Below, piece after piece: positions 1-8,391 of a stretch of DNA of 64,000 nt (position 1 is the first letter of the stretch; each line of letters starts with the position of its first letter). The notes under the pieces are model-generated. The model searched no databases. It was not told the origin of the DNA and saw only the letters and a list, made by a program, of their open reading frames with translations. Made by a program: the position numbers and the translations under genes. The stretch is from contig JABDIN010000050.1 in the NCBI GenBank assembly GCA_013003715.1, positions 62,001 to 126,000 on the forward strand. Direction: 5' to 3'. The DNA comes from Desulfobacteraceae bacterium (GTDB lineage: Bacteria > Desulfobacterota > Desulfobacteria > Desulfobacterales > Desulfosarcinaceae).

Positions 1-1031
1 TGACCTCACCGAATAGCACGGAAAAAGAAATCGGCAGTTTGATCATCGGCAATCTGAACCGCGACGGTTACCTTGAGATATCTGTGGAAGAACTGGCCGA
101 GACCAATGGCATACTCGTCGAAAACATCGAGCCCGTTCTGTGTTTGATGCAGACGTTTGACCCCATCGGGGTCTGCGCACGGAATCTTCAAGAGTGCCTG
201 CTTATTCAGGCAGCCCACCTGGGCATCGACAATCCGCTGGTATCCCGGATGATTTCCGAGCATATGAATCACCTGGAGAACAAGAACTACAAAGCCATAT
301 GCCGGGCATTGAAGGTCAGTCTGGACGAAGTGATAGCCGCCGTCAATGTCATACGCGGCCTGGAACCCAAACCCGGCCGGCAATTCAGCGTGGAAGAACC
401 TCAGTACATCACACCGGACATTTACGTCTATAAGAATGACGATGAGTTCATCATCATGGTCAATGACGACGGCATGCCCAAGCTTCGCGTCAACTCGTTC
501 TACAAACAGGCGGTCACCCGTGGTAATGACGTCAGCGGACATGCCAAGGACTATATTCAGGACAAGCTCCGTTCGGCGGCTTGGCTCATACGCAGCATTC
601 ATCAGCGCCAAAAGACGATATACAAGGTGATGGAAAGCATATTGAAATTCCAGCGGGACTTTTTTGACAAGGGAATTTCCCAATTAAAACCAATGGTATT
701 GCGTGATGTCGCCGAAGACATCAATATGCATGAATCCACCATCAGCCGGGTCACCACAAATAAATATGCCTATACACCCCAGGGCATTTTCGAGCTGAAA
801 TATTTCTTCAACAGTTCCATTCAACGCGTCCACGGAGAGGCCATCGCCTCAGCGAGTGTCCAGGATAAAATCCGGAAACTCATCGAAAGCGAGGACCCCC
901 GCAAGCCACTCAGCGACAGCAAAATGGCTGATATGTTGAAAGCCAAAAATATCAATATCGCCCGAAGAACGGTTGCCAAATATCGAGAAATGATGGGTGT
1001 GCTCTCATCAAACAAAAGGAAACAATTTTAA
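1..1031 (+). CDS. rpoN: RNA polymerase sigma-54 factor (RpoN), 3' part
   Basis: The reading frame is open from the first complete codon (position 3) to a TAA at 1029-1031, so the 5' end lies outside the window. About 342 residues are visible: the core-binding and DNA-binding part of sigma-54. The diagnostic RpoN box is present near the C-terminus (ARRTVAKYREMMG), followed by the short basic tail SSNKRK. Sigma-54 directs core polymerase to -24/-12 promoters and needs an enhancer-binding ATPase to open them. It is followed by hpf, ptsN and rapZ, the classical rpoN neighbourhood, which supports the call. A TTG inside the frame at 39 is not a real start. Confidence 0.97.
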   Translation, partial: TSPNSTEKEIGSLIIGNLNRDGYLEISVEELAETNGILVENIEPVLCLMQTFDPIGVCARNLQECLLIQAAHLGIDNPLVSRMISEHMNHLENKNYKAICRALKVSLDEVIAAVNVIRGLEPKPGRQFSVEEPQYITPDIYVYKNDDEFIIMVNDDGMPKLRVNSFYKQAVTRGNDVSGHAKDYIQDKLRSAAWLIRSIHQRQKTIYKVMESILKFQRDFFDKGISQLKPMVLRDVAEDINMHESTISRVTTNKYAYTPQGIFELKYFFNSSIQRVHGEAIASASVQDKIRKLIESEDPRKPLSDSKMADMLKAKNINIARRTVAKYREMMGVLSSNKRKQF

Positions 1032-1200
1032 TCCCTGTCCAACCCATAAACTAGAATACAACCCGAAAAACAACCACCTATGCCCAATTTTCGGCGACCA
1101 TCATCCACCACATATCCCCCTTACACCAAACCCACGGGTTGCATCATTACCCGCAGCCCGGGGGCCAACATACCCAAGAGACACCAAGGAGGTTTCATCT

Positions 1201-1737
1201 ATGCAAACATCTGTTACATTTAAGAAAATTGACCCCTCCGATCCATTGAGAAAATATGTCAGCGACAAACTCGACCGGATGGACAAATACCTTAACAACC
1301 CGGCGGAGGCCAGCGTGGTCCTGTCTGTGGAAAAATTTCGTCATTGTGCGGAAATTAATATCGTGGGCGATCGGTTGAACATCTTTGGTAAAGAAGAAAC
1401 GGAAGACATGTATTCCGCCATCGATATGGTGTTGGACAAGCTCGAAAAACAGATCAAAAAAAGTAAGCAGAAAAACAGGGAGCGCAGAGGTGGGGGACAT
1501 CTCAAAGCACAGGGTGAAGCCATAAATGAAGCACGGGGATTAAGTGAAGATGACCGTGAAAGGGTTGTAATGATCCAAAATATCGAATATAAGCCCATGG
1601 ACATAGATGAAGCGATCATGCAAATGGATCTCGTGAACGACAACTTCCTGGTATTCACAAACGCCAAATCCGATAGGGTCAATGTGCTCTATCGGCGAAA
1701 GGATGGAAATTACGGCCTGATTCAACCCACCGTCTGA
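1201..1737 (+). CDS. hpf: Ribosome hibernation promoting factor, long form
   Basis: A 178-residue protein with the S30AE/YfiA N-terminal domain (about 1-100) and the C-terminal dimerisation domain of long HPF (about 120-178, containing KPMDIDEAIMQMDL and NVLYRRKDGNYGLI). Long HPF binds the 30S decoding centre and dimerises 70S ribosomes into inactive 100S particles in starved cells. The ATG at 1201 is chosen because AAGGAGGT lies at 1187-1194 just upstream; the frame is open to 997 but that extension is not HPF-like. The gene sits between rpoN and ptsN, its usual place in proteobacteria. Confidence 0.95.
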   Translation: MQTSVTFKKIDPSDPLRKYVSDKLDRMDKYLNNPAEASVVLSVEKFRHCAEINIVGDRLNIFGKEETEDMYSAIDMVLDKLEKQIKKSKQKNRERRGGGHLKAQGEAINEARGLSEDDRERVVMIQNIEYKPMDIDEAIMQMDLVNDNFLVFTNAKSDRVNVLYRRKDGNYGLIQPTV

Positions 1738-1804
1738 ATTCTGAATTGGGTCTTCGTGATAAGCGCATGTTCAGGCCGGCGTTTCCGTTACTGGTATAAC
1801 TCTT

Positions 1805-2263
1805 ATGAAAATATTGGATGTTTTAGACAAAAAATCGATTCTTGTCGATCTGGCCGCCACCGATAAAAAGAGCGTCTTGAACGAAATGGTCCTGCCGGTA
1901 TCCGAACTCACCGGAATCCGCCGGGAGCAGTTGGTTCAGGTCCTCATGGATCGCGAAAGACTGGGTAGCACCGGTATCGGCAACGGTATCGGCATTCCCC
2001 ATGGAAAACTGAAAGATCTCGAGTCCCTTGTATTGGGATTCGGGCTCAGTCGCGACGGCGTCGATTTTGAATCCATGGACGGCCGCCCGACACATATTTT
2101 TTTCCTTCTCATGACACCGGAAAATTCGACGGAACTCCATCTGAAATTGCTGGCCAGGATCTCACGGTTGTTAAAGGATGAAAGTTTTAAAACGCGATTG
2201 ATGGCCGCCGATAGCGCCAACGACATTATTTCGATCATCGAAAGCGAGGATGAGGATTTTTAA
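1805..2263 (+). CDS. ptsN: PTS IIA-like nitrogen-regulatory protein PtsN (EIIA-Ntr)
   Basis: A 152-residue EIIA of the fructose/Ntr type. The phosphorylatable histidine is His66 in GIGIPHGK. EIIA-Ntr is phosphorylated by the NPr/EI-Ntr chain and regulates potassium transport, sigma-54-linked and other functions by protein contact and does not transport sugar. It follows hpf by 67 bp and precedes rapZ, matching the conserved rpoN-hpf-ptsN-rapZ block. No HPr/NPr or EI gene is in the window, so its phosphate donor must be encoded elsewhere. No hprK-type gene is found between ptsN and rapZ. Confidence 0.94.
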   Translation: MKILDVLDKKSILVDLAATDKKSVLNEMVLPVSELTGIRREQLVQVLMDRERLGSTGIGNGIGIPHGKLKDLESLVLGFGLSRDGVDFESMDGRPTHIFFLLMTPENSTELHLKLLARISRLLKDESFKTRLMAADSANDIISIIESEDEDF

Positions 2264-2409
2264 ATCATCTGAGGGGTTTGGGGCGTTTTTTATTAAGAAG
2301 CAGAGGGCAAGCGGGTTGGTTGGTTTTTCAGCACGTGGCGCAATGGGAAAACACCAGGCAGCGTAATTAACCTGTCACCCGCTTTCTTGAAACATCATGG
2401 CCAGCGACC

Positions 2410-3288
2410 GTGGATAACAAAAACATCATCATCATCACCGGTAACTCCGGATCAGGCAAAAGCACCGCCATTGCGGCGTTTGAAGATTCGGGTTTTTTTT
2501 GTGTCGACAATATGCCCGTGCGGCTACTGCCTGATTTTTTTGAACTCCCGGTGGCCCAGGCATCCGAATACGCCGGCTATGTGTTTGTCATGGACCTGCG
2601 CGAAAAAGGGTTTCTATACAAGTACACACCCGTATTCGAAGAGCTGACGAAAAAGGGATATACCATTGAGATCCTGTTCCTGGAAGCCGATGAGACGGTG
2701 CTTCTCCAGCGGTACAGCCAAACCCGCAGGCACCACCCCTTATCCTCCAACGGTAACCTGCTCGATGGTATCCGGGTGGAAAAGAAACAACTGAACCGCC
2801 TGAAACATGAAGCGAAGCGGGTCATCAATACCTCGCGGTTCAACGTCCATGAATTAAAATCAATCATCACCGGTTTCGCGCGTCGGAAAACCACCAAAGT
2901 CACTACCCTGGCCATAAATGTATTGTCATTTGGTTTTAAATTTGGTGTGCCTCCCTACGCAGACCTGATGGTTGATGTAAGGTTCCTGCCCAACCCGTAT
3001 TTTGTTCCCGAGCTCCGGCCGCTGGATGGTACGGACAAAAAAATCAAGGATTTTGTATTGATCAAAACGGAAACCCGTACCTTCCTTGAAAAATATATTG
3101 ACCTTCTGGACTACCTTCTCCCGTTGTATGAAAAAGAAGGAAAAGCTTATTTATCAATCGCTGTGGGGTGTACCGGCGGTCGGCACCGGTCCGTGGTGTT
3201 GGCGGCGGCTATATATGACCATATCAAAAGCCTGGACAAACAGGTAAAGATCACACACCGAGATATAGGGCATCCCGTTTCCGACTAA
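2410..3288 (+). CDS. rapZ: RNase adapter protein RapZ (YvcJ-type P-loop nucleotidase)
   Basis: A 292-residue protein with a Walker A motif at residues 9-17 (TGNSGSGKS) and the C-terminal RapZ signature CTGGRHRSV. In E. coli RapZ senses glucosamine-6-phosphate and guides RNase E to the small RNA GlmZ; in other bacteria the homologue YvcJ binds nucleotides and its role is less defined. The start is GTG at 2410; no good Shine-Dalgarno sequence is obvious. It lies 146 bp after ptsN. Length and both end motifs match full-length family members. Confidence 0.93.
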   Translation: MDNKNIIIITGNSGSGKSTAIAAFEDSGFFCVDNMPVRLLPDFFELPVAQASEYAGYVFVMDLREKGFLYKYTPVFEELTKKGYTIEILFLEADETVLLQRYSQTRRHHPLSSNGNLLDGIRVEKKQLNRLKHEAKRVINTSRFNVHELKSIITGFARRKTTKVTTLAINVLSFGFKFGVPPYADLMVDVRFLPNPYFVPELRPLDGTDKKIKDFVLIKTETRTFLEKYIDLLDYLLPLYEKEGKAYLSIAVGCTGGRHRSVVLAAAIYDHIKSLDKQVKITHRDIGHPVSD

Positions 3289-3476
3289 CCATGACATCCA
3301 GCACGCTGGAAATATCGACTTCGCACGGAACACAATTGACAGGCATGAGGGTATGTTCACGGCAAAAAATAAAAACCGCCTGTTGCATTCGTGGCGGAAC
3401 AGCTTAAGTTATTTTGCACTTCAGATCACTTCCAGTATCGGGCATTGAGATCACTGAAACAAGAAAATATCGGTTT

Positions 3477-3660
3477 GCGTTGATGCAAGGTACGGTTATA
3501 GTTTTAGATTTCAAATGGCGGAATGCTGTCTTTTTATTTTCACTATCTTATCAAAGCGGTCCTTAAAAATGAATAGCATACCGCCGTTTGAAATATGAGC
3601 TTTGTCATTTGACATTAGCTGTATTCATCGGACACTATTCCAACCGTATCATTTTTACAG
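3477..3660. repeat. Palindromic intergenic element, copy A (inverted partner at 37202-37398)
   Basis: This block in the 499-bp rapZ/EIIA gap (3289-3787) recurs as its reverse complement at 37202-37398. It can fold: 3509-3527 (TTTCAAATGGCGGAATGCT) pairs with 3575-3593 (AGCATACCGCCGTTTGAAA) with two mismatches, and outer TACGGTT / AACCGTA sequences sit near the two ends. No open reading frame is supported. It resembles a MITE- or REP-type non-autonomous element. The rest of the gap (3289-3476 and 3661-3787) shows no gene. Confidence 0.8.
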
Positions 3661-3787
3661 GCATTAGCCCCGAAAAAACCGGGATAGTGGGTTGATCTCT
3701 TCGTTTTTTTTTTATACGCTTTACTGTTTTCAACGACCCGGTAGATCTCCACTGAACGGGAACGAATAAAAGGATGAATTTGACCAT

Positions 3788-4201
3788 ATGATAGGCATTT
3801 TGGTAATCACGCATAAACAGCTTGGCGAGGCCCTCATTGAAGCCGCAGAATTTATACTCGGTTCACGGCCGGAATCCATGTCATCCATTTCCATCGACCT
3901 TAACGAAAATGCAGAAAAGCTCCGCGGTAAAATCGCCGCCGGCATAAAAAAAGTAAAGGATAAGGACGGTGTATTGCTGCTGACGGATATGTTTGGTGGT
4001 ACACCATCCAATCTCAGCTATTCTTTTCTTGAAGAAGGGCGTGTGGAAGTCATCTCCGGCGTCAACCTTCCCATGCTGATAAAGGCCGCTGAACTGAGAA
4101 AAAAAAGCCCGCTGACCGAACTGGCGGAAAAACTGGAGGTCTTCGGCAAAAAAAGCATCTCATTGGCAAGCGGTATTTTAAAAGGCAACAAACGCGGTTA
4201 G
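3788..4201 (+). CDS. PTS system mannose-family EIIA component
   Basis: A 137-residue protein of the EIIA-Man fold. His9 in MIGILVITH is the expected phosphorylation site and DMFGGTPSN (about residues 67-75) is the family signature. It is a stand-alone domain: no IIB, IIC or IID gene adjoins it, and its neighbours are ptsN and rapZ upstream. By analogy with other deltaproteobacteria it more likely belongs to a regulatory PTS branch than to sugar uptake (inference). An AAAGGA lies about 12 bases upstream of the ATG, a slightly long spacing. Confidence 0.88.
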   Translation: MIGILVITHKQLGEALIEAAEFILGSRPESMSSISIDLNENAEKLRGKIAAGIKKVKDKDGVLLLTDMFGGTPSNLSYSFLEEGRVEVISGVNLPMLIKAAELRKKSPLTELAEKLEVFGKKSISLASGILKGNKRG

Positions 4202-4265
4202 CCATTTTTTCGCAACATATAAACCGTATCATTAAATATCCATCACATAAATCGGAGGAGGTTGT

Positions 4266-5270
4266 ATGACGACCCGAATTGGAATCAATGGTTTTGGCAG
4301 AATCGGTCGATGTGTTTTCACCGCAGCAATGAAACATCCCGATGTGGAAGTAGTGGCCATCAATGATCTTACGGATTCTTCCACAATGGCCCATCTAATG
4401 AAATATGATTCAGTACACGGCAAAAACGATTGGGAAGTGGTGGCCAAAGAAGGTGCCATCCAGGTCAATGGCAAGGATATTTCCTATACAGCCATCAAAG
4501 ATCCCGCTCAATTGCCGTGGAAAGACCTGGAAGTTGACATCGCCGCCGAATGCACAGGTCTGTTTAGAGACCGTGAAAACGCCGCCAAACATCTGTCCGC
4601 GGGTGCACGGAAGGTCATTATCTCCGCACCGGCCAAGGATCCGGACATTACCATCGTATTGGGTGTAAACTCAAATGCATATGATGCGAAAAAGCACCAT
4701 ATCATTTCCAACGCTTCCTGCACCACCAATTGCCTGGCACCGGTCGCTAAGGTTTTACTGGAAAATTTCGGTATCAAGTCCGGATTGATGACGACCATAC
4801 ATTCGTATACCGGTGATCAACGGCTGCTCGACTTCCCGCATAAGGATCTCAGGCGGGCACGGGCAGCGGCCTTGTCCATGATACCGACCACCACCGGCGC
4901 CGCCCGGGCCGTCGCCCTGGTCCTGCCGGAGCTTAATGGCAAATTGAACGGACTGGCCATTCGTGTGCCCACGCCCAATGTCTCCATCGTTGACGTTGTT
5001 GTCACCATCGAAAAATCCGGAGTAACCGTATCCGATGTCAATCAGGCGCTTAAAGCCGCCGCCGAAGGTGAGCTGTCCGGTATCCTCGGATATTGCGAGG
5101 AACCCCTGGTCTCAACGGATTACAACGGCTGCCCCCTGTCCTCCACCGTGGATGCACCCACCACCTATGTCGTGGGGGAGATGGTTAAGGTGTTGTCGTG
5201 GTATGACAATGAAACCGGGTATTCCAACCGGATGGTCGACCTTGCCGCAATGGCGGGAGCTGAATTATAA
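4266..5270 (+). CDS. gap: Glyceraldehyde-3-phosphate dehydrogenase, type I
   Basis: A full-length 334-residue GAPDH. The NAD-binding start RIGINGFGRIGR, the catalytic Cys152 in SNASCTTNC and the phosphate-binding region near residues 180-215 are present. It interconverts glyceraldehyde-3-phosphate and 1,3-bisphosphoglycerate with NAD. GGAGGAGG lies just upstream of the ATG at 4266, indicating strong translation. tpiA begins 32 bp after its stop, so the two genes form a glycolytic/gluconeogenic pair leading into secG. Confidence 0.97.
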   Translation: MTTRIGINGFGRIGRCVFTAAMKHPDVEVVAINDLTDSSTMAHLMKYDSVHGKNDWEVVAKEGAIQVNGKDISYTAIKDPAQLPWKDLEVDIAAECTGLFRDRENAAKHLSAGARKVIISAPAKDPDITIVLGVNSNAYDAKKHHIISNASCTTNCLAPVAKVLLENFGIKSGLMTTIHSYTGDQRLLDFPHKDLRRARAAALSMIPTTTGAARAVALVLPELNGKLNGLAIRVPTPNVSIVDVVVTIEKSGVTVSDVNQALKAAAEGELSGILGYCEEPLVSTDYNGCPLSSTVDAPTTYVVGEMVKVLSWYDNETGYSNRMVDLAAMAGAEL

Positions 5271-5302
5271 GCGGGTGCTGAAGCATAAAAGGAGCAACTT
5301 TC

Positions 5303-6064
5303 ATGAAAAGTCGAACGCCTTTGATTGCCGGTAACTGGAAAATGCATAAAACCGGGCCGGAAGCCGTTGGATCCGCATGTAAATTGGTGGAATTGACAGC
5401 CGACACCGCAGGAGTGGAGACGATGATCGCTCCCACATTCACAGCGCTGAGTGAGGTGGCAGAAGCGATCGGCGGCTCACAAATACGCCTGGGTGCCCAG
5501 AACCTTCATTGGGAGACCCATGGTGCATTCACCGGTGAAATTTCCGGCGACATGCTGACGGCTGCGGGTTGTCAGTACGTCATCATCGGTCACTCCGAAC
5601 GCCGTCAATATTTCGGAGATACCGACGAGATCGTTAATAAAAAGGTCACGGCGGCGCTTAGCGCCGGACTGAACCCGATTCTTTGCATCGGTGAGACCGA
5701 GACGCAACGGGAAGCCGATGAAACGTTTAATATCCTTGACAAACAAGTCCAAAAGGGTTTAGAAGATCTTTCTGAAAATGACCTGAACACACTGGTAATC
5801 GCCTATGAGCCGGTGTGGGCTATTGGTACGGGAAAGACCGCCACCACCGAACAGGCCCAGGAAGTCCACCTGTTCGTCAGATCATTAATCGACAAAAAAT
5901 TCGGGAAAGCGCTTGCTCAATCCCTCAGAATCCTATACGGAGGCAGCGTAAAACCGTCCAACGTAAAAGAATTGATGGGTATGCCCGACCTGGACGGGGC
6001 GCTGGTCGGCGGTGCAAGTCTAGATCCCGAAACATTCAGTCAACTTGTGCATTTCCAAAGTTGA
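5303..6064 (+). CDS. tpiA: Triosephosphate isomerase
   Basis: A 253-residue TIM-barrel enzyme, normal length. Visible are the N-terminal substrate lysine in AGNWKMHK, the catalytic His in IIGHSERR and the catalytic Glu in AYEPVWAIGTG, followed by the phosphate-gripping YGGSVKP. It interconverts dihydroxyacetone phosphate and glyceraldehyde-3-phosphate. AAAGGAGC precedes the ATG at 5303. It lies between gap and secG with short gaps, so all three are probably co-transcribed. Confidence 0.97.
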   Translation: MKSRTPLIAGNWKMHKTGPEAVGSACKLVELTADTAGVETMIAPTFTALSEVAEAIGGSQIRLGAQNLHWETHGAFTGEISGDMLTAAGCQYVIIGHSERRQYFGDTDEIVNKKVTAALSAGLNPILCIGETETQREADETFNILDKQVQKGLEDLSENDLNTLVIAYEPVWAIGTGKTATTEQAQEVHLFVRSLIDKKFGKALAQSLRILYGGSVKPSNVKELMGMPDLDGALVGGASLDPETFSQLVHFQS

Positions 6065-6086
6065 CCATTAAATTTGAGATAAAATT

Positions 6087-6419
6087 ATGTCCATAATCCT
6101 GATCACAATTCATGTCATCGTTTGCATCGCGCTCATCATGATCGTGCTGCTCCAGACCGGAAAAGGTGCAGACATGGGAGCTGCTTTCGGCGGCGGCAGC
6201 AGCCAGACCCTTTTTGGAACCACCGGCGCATCAACATTTTTAAGCAAAGCAACCACCGCTGCAGCCGTCATATTCATGCTCACGTCGCTGATATTGGCCT
6301 ATGCGTCCATCAATCGCGTCAGCAAATCCGTGATGTCGGATGTACCGGCGGTCGAGCAACAGGCGCCAAGTGAAACGGAACAAGCGCCGCCGGCGCCAGA
6401 CACAAGCCAACAGGAATAA
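6087..6419 (+). CDS. secG: Preprotein translocase subunit SecG
   Basis: A 110-residue protein with two hydrophobic segments (about 3-22 and 53-73) around a glycine-rich loop that contains GKGADMGAAFGGGSSQTLFG, as in SecG. It is the small auxiliary subunit of the SecYEG channel. The C-terminal 30 residues are rich in Pro, Ala, Glu and Gln, a common variable tail. It lies 22 bp after tpiA and 14 bp before a tRNA-Leu gene, an arrangement shared with many proteobacteria. Confidence 0.93.
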   Translation: MSIILITIHVIVCIALIMIVLLQTGKGADMGAAFGGGSSQTLFGTTGASTFLSKATTAAAVIFMLTSLILAYASINRVSKSVMSDVPAVEQQAPSETEQAPPAPDTSQQE

Positions 6420-6433
6420 ACCTTCTTTATCGT

Positions 6434-6520
6434 GCCGAAGTGGTGGAACTTGGTAGACACGCTATCTTGAGGGGGTAGTGGCCACAAGCCGTGCCGGTTC
6501 AAGTCCGGCCTTCGGCACCA
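6434..6520 (+). tRNA. tRNA-Leu, anticodon GAG
   Basis: An 87-base class II tRNA with an encoded CCA at 6518-6520. The acceptor stem GCCGAAG (6434-6440) pairs with CTTCGGC (6510-6516). The anticodon arm has stem CTATC/GGTAG around loop TTGAGGG, giving anticodon GAG. The T arm is GCCGG-TTCAAGT-CCGGC from 6493, and the long variable arm is typical of leucine tRNAs. It lies directly behind secG. E. coli leuU, also tRNA-Leu(GAG), has the same position, which supports the identification. Confidence 0.96.
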
Positions 6521-6533
6521 TATTAAAAGCCCG

Positions 6534-6564
6534 AGGCTGTATTCGGAATGGATACAGCCTTTTT
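6534..6564 (+). terminator. Rho-independent terminator after tRNA-Leu
   Basis: AGGCTGTAT (6534-6542) pairs perfectly with ATACAGCCT (6552-6560) around a nine-base loop and is followed by TTTT. It should end the gap-tpiA-secG-tRNA transcript. The following 6565-6763 contains no supported gene. Confidence 0.8.
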
Positions 6565-6763
6565 CATGGGATATCGGCAATGCCTTTTTTGACATTCCGT
6601 TTGATTCATGCTTCATATATGAGGTAGTCTGTCTTTTATACACCCTCCCCTACTCCCCGACGGACATGGGGGGCAATTCATCATTCTTTGTTCAGTGCGC
6701 CGTTGATTCGTTATGATGTTGCAGATCAGTCACCCCGTTTGCCTGAGAAAGGAGAAAAGATCA

Positions 6764-7999
6764 ATGAATGCCAAACTGACGATTTCTGGTTCCACCAAGG
6801 TCCCAAGGGCCAACGCAACTCCGTTTTTGAAATCCTGGATTCTGATGACGGCGGTCATTTCATTCCTCGTAATTTTTTTCTCCAACCCCTCAGTTGTCGC
6901 GGCAGATGAGGACCGGTTCTTCAATTTCAGCCGGCCCATAACAGTAATGACACAAAATTTATATGTGGGTGCGGATATTTTCAAACTGTTTTCAGCAGAC
7001 CCCAATGATCCGGAGGATCCCCTGCAGGTTCCCCGGGCGGTTGCCGAAATATTAACCGATATTCATGAAACCGGTTTTCCCCAGCGGGCGGACGCCATGG
7101 CCGGCGAAATTGCCCGGTATCGTCCGGATGTCATAGGGCTTCAGGAAGTATCGTTGATCAGAACTCAGACACCCAGTGACTTAGACCCGGTTGGCGGTAA
7201 TCAGTCGCCTGCCCAAACGGTATTGTACGACTATCTGGATATCCTCATTACCACGCTGGCGGAGAAGGGACTGAACTATAAGATCGCCGCCGTTATTGAA
7301 AATGCCGATGTCGAACTACCCGCGCTGACCGGCATCGACAACGGGCAACCGGTATTTACCGATGTGCGACTCACCGATCGTGATGCGGTGCTGGTGAGGC
7401 ACCGGGTCAAAACAACCAATGTGGTCGCGCGTCATTTCAGTACGAACCTGAGCATTCCCTTCGGCTCGGACACGATAACATTCAAACGCGGATTTATTGC
7501 GCTGGATGCCAAAATCAAAGGAAGGGTCTACCGGATAGCCAATACCCATCTTGAGGTTCAGGGACAAGGGTATGAAATGATCCAATCCGCCCAGGCTCAG
7601 GAATTGATCAATCAATTGATCGACTCAAGAAAACCGGTGGTTCTGATCGGTGACTTCAACAGCGGACCGAATGACGCTGAAATGCAACCCTACCATCTAT
7701 TATCGGCGGCCGGGTTTGCCGATGCCTGGGAACGGCGGTGGGGGCGGCCCGATCCAGGCTATACCTGTTGCCAGGAACCGGATCTATTGAATGCGGTATC
7801 TTTTCTGGATGAGCGTATTGACCAGATCTGGGTTCGCAACGCCATATCACACCTGCCGATCACCATTACCGGACCGATATTCATGAAGCTAGTGGGGGAC
7901 GATTCATGGGACAAGACCATAGATGGGCTCTGGCCATCGGATCATGCGGGCGTCAATGCATGGCTGATGATGCCGTACTTCAAAAAAAATACTGATTAA
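6764..7999 (+). CDS. Secreted endonuclease/exonuclease/phosphatase (EEP) family protein
   Basis: A 411-residue protein. The ATG at 6764 is preferred over in-frame 6713 because AAAGGAGA lies nine bases upstream. A hydrophobic segment about residues 26-40 followed by SVVAADE suggests a signal peptide and export. EEP-fold motifs appear in order: MTQNLYVGAD, GLQEVSL (metal-binding Glu), NTHLEVQ, LIGDFNSGPND and PSDHAGV (catalytic Asp-His). The family includes Mg-dependent nucleases, sphingomyelinases and inositol-phosphate phosphatases, and the substrate cannot be told from sequence alone. It is monocistronic. Confidence 0.85.
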   Translation: MNAKLTISGSTKVPRANATPFLKSWILMTAVISFLVIFFSNPSVVAADEDRFFNFSRPITVMTQNLYVGADIFKLFSADPNDPEDPLQVPRAVAEILTDIHETGFPQRADAMAGEIARYRPDVIGLQEVSLIRTQTPSDLDPVGGNQSPAQTVLYDYLDILITTLAEKGLNYKIAAVIENADVELPALTGIDNGQPVFTDVRLTDRDAVLVRHRVKTTNVVARHFSTNLSIPFGSDTITFKRGFIALDAKIKGRVYRIANTHLEVQGQGYEMIQSAQAQELINQLIDSRKPVVLIGDFNSGPNDAEMQPYHLLSAAGFADAWERRWGRPDPGYTCCQEPDLLNAVSFLDERIDQIWVRNAISHLPITITGPIFMKLVGDDSWDKTIDGLWPSDHAGVNAWLMMPYFKKNTD

Positions 8000-8391
8000 A
8001 AATACCGATAATTGAGCGATAATTGATTCGAATCGTATAAATTAGCTTCACATGAGACCCTGAGACCCGCCGGATACGATTATTCGATTACCGGCAAACT
8101 ATTTTTCAGAAGGGGATAAATATCGCCGTATCATCTCGCCACCTCCGGTAGTTCACTCCGTTCAACTCAACCTGTCGGTCTTCGGCGGTAGGAACATCAC
8201 CACGGGAAACAGCATCCGTACGATCCTCCACCGCATCCCCCCATTGATAATTGTTTACAAAAACAAGAAGATATGTAAATCTTCAGCAAAAAAGAACCAG
8301 CCCAACCGGTTCAATATCAATAACCGTTTGTCAGACATCATGAGCTTTCTCAATTTTGCGCGATTATTTTAAGAAGGATGAGGATACAATC
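8000..8391. other. Intergenic region with short direct repeat and palindrome
   Basis: No gene is supported in these 392 bases. The first part has GATAATTGA twice (8007-8015 and 8018-8026) followed by the palindrome GATTCGAATC (8025-8034). These may be a regulatory site or the remains of a terminator, but no T-run follows. The rest is featureless apart from the ribosome-binding site for the next gene (AAGGATGAGG near 8373-8382). Confidence 0.35.

Noticed and set aside
997-1200. N-terminal extension of HPF
   Set aside because: The extension overlaps the end of rpoN, has no ribosome-binding site and is not HPF-like, while ATG 1201 has AAGGAGGT.
2336-2350. A 15-base match GGCGCAATGGGAAAA shared with about 40269
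   Set aside because: The match is short, lies in unrelated contexts and has no extended similarity, so it is probably chance.
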